DNA of 33,591 nucleotides from an uncultured Pirellulaceae bacterium (GCA_937944405.1 CALDYR010000150.1:1-33591), one strand, 5' to 3'; shown: positions 24,421 to 33,017, numbered from the stretch's first letter. Numbers and translations are program-made. Notes: a model not told the origin generated them from the sequence alone.

Positions 24421-25473
24421 TTGAACCTTCCCATCCTTTCGTTGAAACGGCGCGGAGCCGATTTGGCGGATGCTAGAGAACAAGTCAAAGTCTTAGAGGG
24501 CCCCAGTGGGCACCCTCGATTTGACGATTTTCTGAGCCAACGCGGCATCGCCGAAATTAGAGCTGACGGAGTTGAAATCCTGCAGGTCAACGTTGGCAAA
24601 CTGTGTAATATGACGTGCCGGCACTGCCACGTGGACGCCGGCCCGGACCGTAAACTTGAAAACATGGACCGTGAAACGGTTGATCTTTGCTTGTCGGCGA
24701 TCCGAAATTCAGGGATCAAAACGATTGACCTGACCGGCGGAGCGCCGGAGATGAACTCCAATTTCAAGTACTTCGTCACCGAGGCTAAGAAGTTAGGCTG
24801 CCACATCATCGATCGCTGCAATTTGACGATCCTATTGGCAAATGGCTTTACTGACATGCCCGAGTTTCTGGCGGAGAACGAAGTCGAAATTGTCGCCTCA
24901 TTACCCTGTTACTTAGAGGAAAACGCCGACGCGCAACGCGGAGACGGTTCTTTCCAAAAATCAGTCAGAGCGCTCAAACGACTGAACGACTTGGGCTACG
25001 GAAAACCCGATTCAAATTTGACATTAACGTTAGTTTACAACCCCGTCGGACCATCCCTACCGCCGGATCAGTCGAAACTGGAATCCGAATATCGCGATCA
25101 ACTGCTCAGCCGATACGACATCTACTTCAACCGACTGTTCACAATCACCAACATGCCGATCAGCCGATACCTTGAGTTTCTGCTGGATGAAGGCGATTAC
25201 GAAACGTACATGACAAAATTGGTCGAAGCGTTCAACCCTGCTGCGGCGCGGGGAGTGATGTGCACAAAAATGCTGTCGGTTGGCTGGGACGGCCGGATAT
25301 TTGACTGCGATTTCAATCAAATGTTGGAGCTGCCGACCGCCCACAACCAACCGAAACACATCCGTGATTTTTCAGCAGAAAAACTTGACACGCGCCCCAT
25401 CGTCACCGGGCGGCACTGCTTCGGATGTACAGCTGCCGCCGGTTCAGGATGCTTGGGTGCAATCGACGGTTAA
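24421..25473 (+). CDS. arsS: Radical SAM protein ArsS (arsenosugar biosynthesis)
   Basis: ArsS proteins transfer a 5'-deoxyadenosyl group to dimethylarsenite on the way to arsenosugars. The product (350 aa) has the radical SAM cluster CNMTCRHC (C62-x3-C66-x2-C69), LTGGAPEMN (the GGE-like motif) and a C-terminal DUF3641 region with auxiliary-cluster-type cysteines: MCTKMLSVGWDGRIFDCDFNQ split over about 279-299, then HCFGCTAAAGSGC near the end. The preferred start is TTG at 24421, preceded by AGGG at 24409-24412. A TTG at 24403 (6 residues longer) has no ribosome binding site. It is in the same direction as arsM, so they are probably co-transcribed. No arsenic transporter gene was found in the window. 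Confidence 0.87.
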   Translation: MNLPILSLKRRGADLADAREQVKVLEGPSGHPRFDDFLSQRGIAEIRADGVEILQVNVGKLCNMTCRHCHVDAGPDRKLENMDRETVDLCLSAIRNSGIKTIDLTGGAPEMNSNFKYFVTEAKKLGCHIIDRCNLTILLANGFTDMPEFLAENEVEIVASLPCYLEENADAQRGDGSFQKSVRALKRLNDLGYGKPDSNLTLTLVYNPVGPSLPPDQSKLESEYRDQLLSRYDIYFNRLFTITNMPISRYLEFLLDEGDYETYMTKLVEAFNPAAARGVMCTKMLSVGWDGRIFDCDFNQMLELPTAHNQPKHIRDFSAEKLDTRPIVTGRHCFGCTAAAGSGCLGAIDG

Positions 25474-26210
25474 ACGTGAACGTCGTCGGTCGACTGCGGA
25501 ATTGTTCTGAATTTCATTTCATTAGTTCCGAATTTCGTTTCATTATTTGGCTTCGCCCAGAAAAGACGATGCCGAATGCGGTTTTGCGTCACTTCCTTCA
25601 GTAATTCTGCGGTTCAGCGCGATAAGCTACTCTTTTCGGTAAATCAAGCCAGAGCTTTTTAAACTGAGCCCAGCTTAAAGACCTTGTGGCTTAGTTAAAT
25701 GAACTTTTGAGGCTGGAAGCACGATCGCTTGTGGCGGGTTTGTGTGTTGATCTTTCAAAGGTCTGGGGCGTTGTTCCTTTCGACTCCTGTCACGTTCGTT
25801 CCCAACCCATCTCAGGCCGGGCCAAGCAATTGCCCAGCCTCCGGTCTCAGTTCTTTTCATGGAACCCTGCGTCTCCCCCTTCGATGGCTTGCCCACTTTT
25901 GTAAATGGGGGGTGTCAGGATTAGAGATAAGTGTTGTTTAGATCAGCTGCTCTGGATACTGCCCCAGATAACTTGCAGACGGACTAAATCCCAACTCCCC
26001 CAGCAAACCTAAAACCACGGGCGTTGAAAGACGCAGCAGCACACCCACCACCCGCAAAGTACCGATTGGACAGACAATTGAAAGCAATAGTCAAGTTGCT
26101 GCCTCAGTTACTTCGGCGGCAGTACCGGCTGCCGATAGAGACAAGGGATCCTGATCAAACGCGCGAAATCTGCACCGCTCAACCGCTCGGGCAGCCAATT
26201 CTCTAGACAT

Positions 26211-26290
26211 CCGTTCAAATTGAGCGTTCTTCGCAACGAGCCTTAAACTTAAGGCCCGCCTAAACTCTACCGAATACAGCTACCCCAAAA
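26211..26290 (+). repeat. Dispersed intergenic repeat, family 1, copy 2
   Basis: This copy matches 31061-31146 over the block AAATTGAGC-TTCTTCGCAA, CTTAAACTT and a tail of the form CGAATACAGCTACCCC. The tail corresponds to GCGAATCCAGTTACCCC at 31122 and to the tail of the copies near 2051 and 33156. On the minus strand the two longer copies share residues such as KFK and CEE in one frame, but this copy contains in-frame stops there. Confidence 0.55.
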
Positions 26291-26420
26291 AAACGGAGAC
26301 AAACCACACGCCCCTTAAATCTATGAAGAACCGCTTAAATGGCAAACGCACCCGGCCTGCGTGTCACGCAAGGCATCCTTCAGCATTCCCCCTCCATGGG
26401 TCATCTTTATCATCGAAATT

Positions 26421-26470
26421 TATGGTTCTTCTCACAACTTTGGGCCAACGCGTGCGCCCAAAGTTTGCCT
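26421..26470 (+). repeat. Dispersed repeat family 2, copy 3, with perfect 9-bp hairpin
   Basis: ACTTTGGGC (26437-26445) and GCCCAAAGT (26456-26464) form an exact 9-bp stem with a 10-nt loop. The block GGTTCTTCTC, CAACGCGTGCG and CAAAGTTTGCC aligns with copies near 6328 and 15499. The stem sequence differs from copy 1 while both copies keep pairing, as expected if structure matters. A weak match to the right-end block lies at 26795-26815. Confidence 0.55.
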
Positions 26471-26904
26471 TATTTCCATTGACTAACGTGGGATCGGGCT
26501 GGTTGCTAGAACATTTTTATTCGAATCGGTTCGGTTATCGCCAATCGAGCTTGCATTCCCATTCGCACTGTTGCCAATCACGATTGAGGACGGTTTACTC
26601 TTGGAGGTAAAGCCGTTTCGTTATGACCGCAACATCGTTATTCCGCATCGGTAGCCTTTGATAGCAGCAGCGAACGCTAGCGGTTCAGGTGTTTTTTTCT
26701 TCTACAATGGTGCCAGCAATTAATATCGGGCTTTACTCCCAAAGCCAACCTCGACAGAATGCCGCCGCAGCGGTTCGTCTTTTCTAATTTCGATGGCGAA
26801 TCTTCTACGACTTACAATTTAATGAGAACCGATCAGCGATACGTTGGCCAATGGATGGCTGGGGTTGGTCAGTTCTACTTTCACGACGGCAAGGAGTGCT
26901 GAAA

Positions 26905-27516
26905 GTGTTATCAAAGCGAACAATCGCAACATCAATAGTATTGGTCGGCGTCGCATGTGCGATCAGCCTTGGGTTTAATCGACCTGTTCTCGCTCAAACC
27001 AGTGTCGCTTTGGTCGACATAGGTAAAGTTTTCAAGAGCCATCCCGTTTTCGGTCAACAGCTTCAAGACCTCAAGATAGAAGCAGAGCAATTTAAAACCC
27101 AGACGCAGCAGCTTCAGCAGCAGCTGCAAATCGAGGCTCAGGGGCTTCACGGCTTAGAGCCTTCGTCATCTGAATTCAAGGCTGAAGAATCACGTTTGGC
27201 TCAGAAATCTGCCGCCAAAGAAGTCGAACAGCGCGGCGTGATGCGTGAGCTGATGAAGCGCGAAGCGCGTTTGCACTTCGACACCTACACCGAAGTAAAA
27301 AACGTGATTGCTGATTACTGCGAAAAAGCCGGTATCCGCATGGTCCTGCGTTACAACAGCATCGCGATGAACGAGTCCGATCCTGCGGCCATCATGCAGA
27401 AGGTCAACGGCAGCGTCGTCTTTCACACCAACCAAAAAGACATTACTAACGACATCGTGACACAAATCGTTCAATTGAAGGCTGCGAGTCGAGATACTGG
27501 CGCCAACCGCCGATAA
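26905..27516 (+). CDS. Skp/OmpH-like periplasmic chaperone
   Basis: Skp holds unfolded outer-membrane proteins in the periplasm. The 203-aa product has a signal peptide (SIVLVGVACAISLGFNRPVLAQ), then SVALVDIGKVFKSHP, the typical OmpH start, and a long charged helical region rich in Gln and Glu (about residues 45-130) that would form the tentacle coiled coil. The C-terminal part (NVIADYCEKAGIRMVLRYNS) matches the OmpH body. The start is GTG at 26905 because AAGGAG (26891-26896) lies 8 bp upstream; an upstream ATG at 26851 adds residues that are not signal-like. It leads the lipid A operon with lpxC 24 bp downstream, the same theme as skp near lpx genes in proteobacteria. Confidence 0.82.
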   Translation: MLSKRTIATSIVLVGVACAISLGFNRPVLAQTSVALVDIGKVFKSHPVFGQQLQDLKIEAEQFKTQTQQLQQQLQIEAQGLHGLEPSSSEFKAEESRLAQKSAAKEVEQRGVMRELMKREARLHFDTYTEVKNVIADYCEKAGIRMVLRYNSIAMNESDPAAIMQKVNGSVVFHTNQKDITNDIVTQIVQLKAASRDTGANRR

Positions 27517-27540
27517 CTCTATCGTTCGCAACTGTTTGAT

Positions 27541-28443
27541 TTGAGAAAGATTCGAAAATTGGTCCAGCATAACCGCCCACAGACAACCATCTCAGCCCCC
27601 GTCACGGTGTCCGGGTTCGGTTTCTGGAGTGGGCAAGACGTGTCACTGAAGTTTAAGCCTGCCGCCGTCGACACCGGCATTGTATTTCGTCGCATCGACC
27701 TGCCTAACAGTCCGGCGGTCGAAGCGAAAATTATCAACCGGGTTTCAGGCCCTCGTCGCACAACGTTGGTCAAAAATGGTTGCTCAGTGGAGATGGTGGA
27801 ACACGTGCTGTCCGCATTGGCCGGTTTGAACATTGACAACTGCGAAATCCTTGTTGACCGTCCCGAAATGCCAGGCATGGACGGATCGAGCTTACCGTTT
27901 GTCAATGCTTTGTTAAAAGCCGGCACGGTTCAACAGGACGCTGGCCGACGGGTTTCGCGGGTAACCCAAACGGTGCGGGTGGGTAATGCTCAATCGTGGA
28001 TTCAAATTGAACCATCGCCAACGAACCGATTCGAACTCTGTTTTGAGTTAGAGTACCCGACCTGCCAGTCCGTTGGAAAGCAAACTTTCAGCAGTGTGGT
28101 CAACGTCGACCGGTATCGTTTGTCCATCGCTTCGGCGCGCACGTTTGTATTGGAAAGCGAAGCCGAACAATTACGTCGGCAGGGCTTAGGAGAACGAGTG
28201 ACCTACGACGACATTCTGATTTTCAACGATCACGGCCCCATCGGAAATAAGCTACGATTCGATGACGAATGTGCCCGCCACAAAGTCCTCGACATGATCG
28301 GAGATTTTTCGTTAATCGGGACCGACATTATTGGGAAATTCACCGCCCACAAAAGCGGCCACCGGCTCAACTCACAGGTAGTACTGGAACTGCTTCGACA
28401 GCGCGGGTTGGGGCAATCAGACCAGCATCGAATCCCAGCATAG
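27541..28443 (+). CDS. lpxC: UDP-3-O-acyl-N-acetylglucosamine deacetylase LpxC
   Basis: LpxC is the zinc enzyme that commits UDP-GlcNAc to lipid A by N-deacetylation in the cytoplasm. In this 300-aa protein the zinc and catalytic residues are all present: Glu87-His88 (MVEHVLSAL), His247 and Asp251 (RHKVLDMIGD), and His274 (AHKSGHRLN). PGMDGSSLPF (111-120) and ARTFVLESE are further family motifs. The length equals stand-alone LpxC, so it is not the LpxC-FabZ fusion seen in some lineages. The start is TTG at 27541 (a second TTG at 27556 is possible); no strong ribosome binding site is visible. It is in the same frame as the skp-like gene, separated by one TAA. Confidence 0.9.
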   Translation: MRKIRKLVQHNRPQTTISAPVTVSGFGFWSGQDVSLKFKPAAVDTGIVFRRIDLPNSPAVEAKIINRVSGPRRTTLVKNGCSVEMVEHVLSALAGLNIDNCEILVDRPEMPGMDGSSLPFVNALLKAGTVQQDAGRRVSRVTQTVRVGNAQSWIQIEPSPTNRFELCFELEYPTCQSVGKQTFSSVVNVDRYRLSIASARTFVLESEAEQLRRQGLGERVTYDDILIFNDHGPIGNKLRFDDECARHKVLDMIGDFSLIGTDIIGKFTAHKSGHRLNSQVVLELLRQRGLGQSDQHRIPA

Positions 28444-28555
28444 TGAACACACAAATAGAACCAAGGCAGCAGCAAAACAAAACTGTGAAAGCGAATCGAT
28501 CGTGACCATTTATTCATTTGACGACTATGCGAACAAGACGAGGCAATCGAATTCT

Positions 28556-29365
28556 ATGTCGCCCAAAATATCAAAACTGGCCGTCGTGGATCCTAAGGCC
28601 CAGATTGGCGAAGACGTGGAGATCGGCCCTTTCTGCGTCATAGGGGCCAAAGCTAAAATTGGTCGCGGAACAAAGTTATACAACAACGTGACGATCCTTG
28701 GTGATGTCGCGATCGGCGAAGACAATTTGATCTCGCCGGGAACGGTCTTGGGCGGACATCCACAAGATTTAAGCTACAAAGGAACCGAAACCAAAGTCAT
28801 CATCGGCGACCGCAATGTGCTGCGGGAATGCGTTACCGTCAATCGTGCATCGGAAAAAGAAGAAGGCATCACGCGCGTCGGCAGCGATTGCTACTTCATG
28901 GGCAACGTCCATGTGGCTCATGACTGCAATGTGGCGGACAATGTCATCATCGGCCATGGCTCGATGCTTGGCGGCCACGTCCATGTAGATCACCACGCTA
29001 ACCTATCGGGATCTGTCGCCGTGACGCCATTTGTGTCGATCGGTTCCTACACGTTCGTCGGCGGAGCCAGCCGAGCCCAGCAAGACATCGCACCGTATAT
29101 GCTGGCCGACGGAACCCCTGCACGGCCTCGATGTATCAACGTAGTGGCGTTAAAACGAAACAACTTTCAGCCCGTCGCCATCGAAACGATCAACGAGGCT
29201 TATCGGCTAATTTACCGTGCGAAAGTGGGTTTGGAAAACGCCCGCGAGTTGATGAATTCCAAGGGATCACTGACTCCCGAAGTAGAGCACTTTTTACAGC
29301 GGATCGAGTATTCGCGCACCGGCCGCCATGGACGCTGCCGTCAACAGCAAAGGAAAGCAGCGTGA
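28556..29365 (+). CDS. lpxA: Acyl-ACP:UDP-sugar O-acyltransferase LpxA
   Basis: LpxA transfers a 3-hydroxyacyl chain from ACP to the 3-position of UDP-GlcNAc, or to the 3-amine of UDP-GlcNAc3N, in lipid A synthesis. The 269-aa product has the left-handed beta-helix hexapeptide repeats, GGHPQDLSYKG (66-76) and the catalytic His122 in VAHDC. The C-terminal helical part (from NVVALKRNNF) is complete. The ATG at 28556 is preferred because homologous sequence begins MSPKISKLAVVDPKAQIG; a GTG at 28502 adds 18 residues. Its stop overlaps the next start (GTGA), so it is translationally coupled to a gnnA-like gene, suggesting a 3-amino substrate. Chain length cannot be predicted reliably. Confidence 0.9.
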   Translation: MSPKISKLAVVDPKAQIGEDVEIGPFCVIGAKAKIGRGTKLYNNVTILGDVAIGEDNLISPGTVLGGHPQDLSYKGTETKVIIGDRNVLRECVTVNRASEKEEGITRVGSDCYFMGNVHVAHDCNVADNVIIGHGSMLGGHVHVDHHANLSGSVAVTPFVSIGSYTFVGGASRAQQDIAPYMLADGTPARPRCINVVALKRNNFQPVAIETINEAYRLIYRAKVGLENARELMNSKGSLTPEVEHFLQRIEYSRTGRHGRCRQQQRKAA

Positions 29366-30468
29366 AACCACTACGCATCGCCGTCATCGGAGCCGGAAAC
29401 CTTGGCAAAATTCACGCCCGGCTGTTGACCCAAAACCCCGCGGTCCAGCTTGTCGCGATCGCCGATCCCAGCCCATCCGCTCAAGCGGAAATCATGTCGC
29501 AAGTTCCTGTGCCGGTGGTCAACGATTTCCATGCCATCATGGATCAAATTGACGCTGCGGTGGTCGCAACACCAACGCGGTTTCATTTTGATGTTGCCAG
29601 TAAACTGCTGGCCGCAGGGAAGCATACGCTGATCGAAAAACCAGTCACCGATTCTGCCCAAGACGCATTGGAACTTTCGAATCTCGCTGATGCCTCGGGG
29701 GCCGTTGTTCAGGTCGGCCACGTAGAACAATTCAATCCAGCGTTTACAAAAGCGTTAGAGAGCATTGGCACGCCGAAGTTTATTCAAGCATCCCGTATGA
29801 GCGGTTATACCTTCCGTTCGACTGACATCGGCGTCGTCTACGATTTGATGATCCATGACATTGATTTGGTCAATTCAATTTTGGACGGAAATGTTGTCGA
29901 TACCCGTGCCGTTGGGTTTTCAGTCTTTGGAAAGAACGAAGATATGGCTCAAGCTCGATTGCAATTCAGCGGCGGCGCGGTTGCGAATCTGACCGCTTCG
30001 CGTTGCAGTTTTTCGCCCGAACGATCGATGCAGATTTTCGGAACCGATGGTTTTTCTCAAATTGATTTTACTAACTCGAGCGTAACAACAATTGTTATCC
30101 CGTCTTGGATTCGTAACCGCGAAATGAATTTTTTCAACTTGACCGAAGAACAAGAGGCTTTCATCCGCGATTCACTATTTGACAGCGTGTTGAAACGGCA
30201 GAAAGTCGAAGTCCCACGCGGCAACGCGATCCAGGCCGAACATAATGATTGGATCAACGCGATCACAACAGGCACCACCCCGAAAATCGACGCGCGGCAA
30301 GGCATGCAGGCAGTCGAAATCGCCGACGGTGTGCTAAATCAGCTCAACACCCATCGCTGGGAACAGCGAAACTTGGCAATGACTGGCCCTCTGGCCAAAC
30401 TGCCCGAGACGGATCGAAGTGACATGCTGCCCAACCAGTTGCTTCCACAAATGCGGCGTGCTGCTTAG
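29362..30468 (+). CDS. Gfo/Idh/MocA oxidoreductase, GnnA-like
   Basis: This NAD(P)-dependent sugar oxidoreductase has 368 aa. The Rossmann motif IAVIGAGNLGKIHARLL (6-22) is followed by EKPV, the lysine-bearing family signature (about residues 93-96), and YDLMIHDIDLVNSIL with the catalytic-region His and Asp. Coupling to lpxA by a 4-bp GTGA overlap, with AAAGGA before the GTG, recalls GnnA, which oxidises UDP-GlcNAc at C3 so that GnnB can aminate it. No GnnB-type aminotransferase is present in the window, so GnnA function is inference. The open frame extends upstream to 29131 inside lpxA, but homology starts only here. The gene ends this operon. Confidence 0.8.
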   Translation: MKPLRIAVIGAGNLGKIHARLLTQNPAVQLVAIADPSPSAQAEIMSQVPVPVVNDFHAIMDQIDAAVVATPTRFHFDVASKLLAAGKHTLIEKPVTDSAQDALELSNLADASGAVVQVGHVEQFNPAFTKALESIGTPKFIQASRMSGYTFRSTDIGVVYDLMIHDIDLVNSILDGNVVDTRAVGFSVFGKNEDMAQARLQFSGGAVANLTASRCSFSPERSMQIFGTDGFSQIDFTNSSVTTIVIPSWIRNREMNFFNLTEEQEAFIRDSLFDSVLKRQKVEVPRGNAIQAEHNDWINAITTGTTPKIDARQGMQAVEIADGVLNQLNTHRWEQRNLAMTGPLAKLPETDRSDMLPNQLLPQMRRAA

Positions 30469-30718
30469 CCACGCGTTCCACCACTAGGAAAATCGGCAGG
30501 CAGGAACTCGGGGCGCGTTCATGGTGATCAGTGGATGTGCGCGATGAACATCAAGGATGTTGAAAGCATGATTAAACCACCCGTTGAATCAGGTGCCCGG
30601 CGAAGCGGTGACAACCACCCAAAAACCACGCCGGTGCGTAGTTTCGACAAACCGCCACGCGTAACAGATAATTCGATGTGTTGAATGTTTTCGAATTGAC
30701 CGTTCGCCGCAGTCAGCT

Positions 30719-31040
30719 TCAGGCACTTGAATTCTGATTTCTCGATTTCATGTTCGATAATTTCGTCAACGCGTTATGGCGGTAACCTTTTTCGAAGCTT
30801 TCGATCATGTCCGGGCTGCCCACCTCCTTTAAGTTTACGACGTAGGTATTTTTTATCATTTTTGCCGCCTCAATAATATCACTCGATAGAGGTTTTGATG
30901 GACTGGAGGAATCTCTTTGCGTTTTGGTGAGCTGGAGTTCTGACGCTTCCACGCGCGCCGAAAGTTTGACTACAATCTCCCGAAGTCTTACTTGAGTCGC
31001 ATTTTCAAAATCTATGCCGCGAAATAGCAGAAGCAAAAAG
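30719..31040 (-). pseudogene. Possible gene remnant (coiled-coil-like C-terminus)
   Basis: The minus-strand frame ends at 30719 and reads as a plausible helical protein tail, for example LREIVVKLSARVEASELQL, then IIEAAKMIKNTYVVNLKEVG and ESFEKGYRHNALTKL. It uses AGA, ATA and TTA codons more than its neighbours. No start with a ribosome binding site precedes it; further upstream the frame runs into the family 1 repeat and the lptF/G 3' end. It may be the surviving end of a deleted or transferred gene, or chance. No domain was recognised. Confidence 0.3.
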
Positions 31041-31060
31041 CCCTGACTGTCCCCCCATGA

Positions 31061-31146
31061 ACGGTTATAAATTGAGCATTCTTCGCAATGGGTCTTAAAC
31101 TTGCGACCGATCTGAATTCTGGCGAATCCAGTTACCCCGAAATCGG
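31061..31146 (+). repeat. Dispersed intergenic repeat, family 1, copy 3
   Basis: This copy aligns with 26211-26290 (AAATTGAGC, TTCTTCGCAA, CTTAAACTT). Its tail, GGCGAATCCAGTTACCCC followed by GAAAT, is the clearest link to the copies at 2008 and 33109. It sits in the gap between two convergent genes, next to the possible gene remnant. Confidence 0.6.
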
Positions 31147-31221
31147 GACTTAGCGAATCAAGGTTCGGCCAACGGGCCAACGAAACCGTGGCGTACACGC
31201 AACAGTAACTCGCATGTACAT

Positions 31222-32355
31222 TTACGCTTTGAGCTTTCGCATCGACAATATCGCCAGCGGTACGAAAACGATCAACGGCAACCACGCCGCGAGGGCTGCC
31301 GGTTCGAGCAACCGATACGCGCCTAAGCCTTGACACGCAGCGTCAACCAAAAATACGCTGCCGACAATCAGGAAGCCCAATCCTGCCGAAACGAAAATGT
31401 TTCTCTCGCCGTTGGAAACGATCATCGGCAGTCCCAGAAACAGCAACGAAATGTCTAACAAGGGCCTTAGCAGCCTAGCGTGGACGCTGACTTCGGCGCT
31501 TAGCCCGAACTGCCGTTTGGGTTGCTTCAGCGCGGCGATCATTTCGGACGTCGGGCGATACTGAGCCAGTTTCTTTCCGAACGCAATTTCATCAGCGTCC
31601 ATTTCCACCGCGACGAAACACTGATCATTTTTCAACCAAGTGAAGTTTCTGGGCGAGAAAACTAGAGTTTCGCCTTCGAATAGAATGGACTCCATGTTGG
31701 TCATCACCACCGGCAGCGTAACGCCTTGAAGTAGCACCCCGGCGGGATGAACGTCATTGGCCGGTACTAAGGTTCCAGTCGTTGCGGCGATACGCGGAAC
31801 AGCAGTGCTAATTGTTAGAGGCAGTTGGATGTTGGCTTCGGAGATCGTTTTTTCGCCAACGAAGAATTCTTTACCGCGGAACTTCATTCCGGTACGAAAG
31901 TCTTCGCGCGGGGGCATCGTGACGGCGCCCCGGTCGTGCCAATTTTGCGGGGTTCGCACCAGTCGATCCTTGAATTGGGGAATTAAGAACTCTCGATTGG
32001 CGACGGTGAGAGCTACGATGGCGACTCCCGCAAGAAGAATCGAACGCAGAGCGCGTTGCTTGGTGATGCCACCGGCTTCAATCGCGGTTAGCTCACGGTT
32101 TCGCTGGAGCATGCTGATCGAAAAAATCCCGGCTACCAGCGCTAACACCGGTGCAGTTTTGCCGAACATTTCAGCCACGCGCGGTCCGTAGAAATCCAGC
32201 ATCAGTTGGCCCCACGTTGATTCGGCGCTCAGTGCTGAAAGTTCGTCGAGATTGCTGAACAAGTGAATGACCACATACAGCCCGGTAAAACTGATAAAAC
32301 ACACCAGAAACGTGCGGAGAAACAGCAGCAGGAGATATCGATCGAGGATGGTCAT
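31222..32355 (-). CDS. LptF/LptG-family LPS export permease
   Basis: LptF and LptG are the inner-membrane permeases of the Lpt complex, which extracts LPS for transport to the outer membrane. The 377-aa product shows the usual topology: membrane helices near residues 8-32 (LLLLFLRTFLVCFISFTGLY), 60-80 and 100-118, a large periplasmic jelly-roll-like domain (about 125-275), then three C-terminal helices from about 293 on. The N-terminal LDRYLL and the ELTAIEAGG segment after helix 2 (typical EhxALrAaG region) support the family. I cannot say whether it is LptF or LptG. The start is ATG 32355; an upstream in-frame start at 32400 adds 15 non-family residues. Its partner and LptB were not found here. 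Confidence 0.85.
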   Translation of the reverse strand: MTILDRYLLLLFLRTFLVCFISFTGLYVVIHLFSNLDELSALSAESTWGQLMLDFYGPRVAEMFGKTAPVLALVAGIFSISMLQRNRELTAIEAGGITKQRALRSILLAGVAIVALTVANREFLIPQFKDRLVRTPQNWHDRGAVTMPPREDFRTGMKFRGKEFFVGEKTISEANIQLPLTISTAVPRIAATTGTLVPANDVHPAGVLLQGVTLPVVMTNMESILFEGETLVFSPRNFTWLKNDQCFVAVEMDADEIAFGKKLAQYRPTSEMIAALKQPKRQFGLSAEVSVHARLLRPLLDISLLFLGLPMIVSNGERNIFVSAGLGFLIVGSVFLVDAACQGLGAYRLLEPAALAAWLPLIVFVPLAILSMRKLKA

Positions 32356-32623
32356 GTTGATTTCGTGATTGCGTTTTTCACTGGTAGCCGGTCCCCACAC
32401 GCCGCTAGTGGATCAGTGGGCATTGATTGCCATGCCCGGAAGGCCGACTATAGAAAAAACGAGATTTTTTGACTACGTTGATACGCGGGGATGCCGATTT
32501 AGTTTCCTAAGGGCGAAAAATGCCGAAGATTTACACGTTAAATGACGTCCACCCGACTTTCGGTGTTGCCTAAGAGAGATAAAATGGACAGTGATAACAC
32601 ATTTTTGAAGGGATTGAATAACG

Positions 32624-32875
32624 ATGGACAAACCAAAAATTGCTGGCACTGGGCCGAAGACCGTTGAGCTCGAAGAGGGCAAGAAATACGCTTTTTGCAC
32701 ATGTGGGCTTTCTGATACTCAGCCGTTTTGCAACGGAGCTCATAAAGGCACCGGGTTTACACCCAATGTCTTTACCGCCGAAGAGACCAAAACGGCGAAT
32801 CTGTGTCAGTGCAAACAAACCGCTAACGCACCCTACTGCGATGGTTCGCACGCCAAGATCGGTCGAATTGGCTGA
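32624..32875 (+). CDS. CDGSH iron-sulfur domain protein (two motifs)
   Basis: This small 83-aa protein has two mitoNEET-like [2Fe-2S] motifs: CTCGLSDTQPFCNGAH (25-40) and CQCKQTANAPYCDGSH (61-76). Each carries the three Cys and one His ligand. The family handles electrons or clusters and has no known catalytic role in most bacteria. GAAGGG lies about 11 bp before the ATG, a slightly long but usable spacing. It is a single gene; the next 430 bp hold only repeats. Confidence 0.88.
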   Translation: MDKPKIAGTGPKTVELEEGKKYAFCTCGLSDTQPFCNGAHKGTGFTPNVFTAEETKTANLCQCKQTANAPYCDGSHAKIGRIG

Positions 32876-32993
32876 GCGTAAGCCTTTAATGCCGGCCGTG
32901 TGTCGGTAACGCATTTCGTTTTTCTAGCTTCGACGCTAATACGATCACCCGTTTGGTGTTGGTTCATTCGTTTGGTTTGTTATGCCTACATCG

Positions 32994-33017
32994 GTTCAAC
33001 ATTCAGTTCAACATTCA
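32994..33017 (+). repeat. 12-bp tandem duplication (GTTCAACATTCA)
   Basis: GTTCAACATTCA occurs twice in exact tandem (32994-33005, 33006-33017) in the gap after the CDGSH gene. It is probably slippage-derived. Confidence 0.6.

Larger units (their letters stand above)
25474..26904. other. 1.4 kb gene-free stretch
   Basis: This is the longest stretch without a supported gene. GAATTTC(A/G)TTTCATTA is duplicated at 25509-25524 and 25530-25545. Dispersed repeats lie at 26211-26290 (family 1) and 26421-26470 (family 2). Short frames between 25675 and 26206 are Pro/Arg-rich and show no domain. I looked for SRP RNA, RNase P RNA and tmRNA landmarks and found none. The stretch ends with the ribosome binding site of the skp-like gene. 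Confidence 0.5.

Noticed and set aside
25700-25800. tRNA-like T-loop (TTTCGACTCC) and SRP-like GGAAGCA
   Set aside because: No acceptor or T-stem pairing, and the conserved SRP core is absent.
25675-26206. Short Pro/Arg-rich frames after arsS
   Set aside because: Both strands are open by chance and no domain or ribosome binding site supports a gene.
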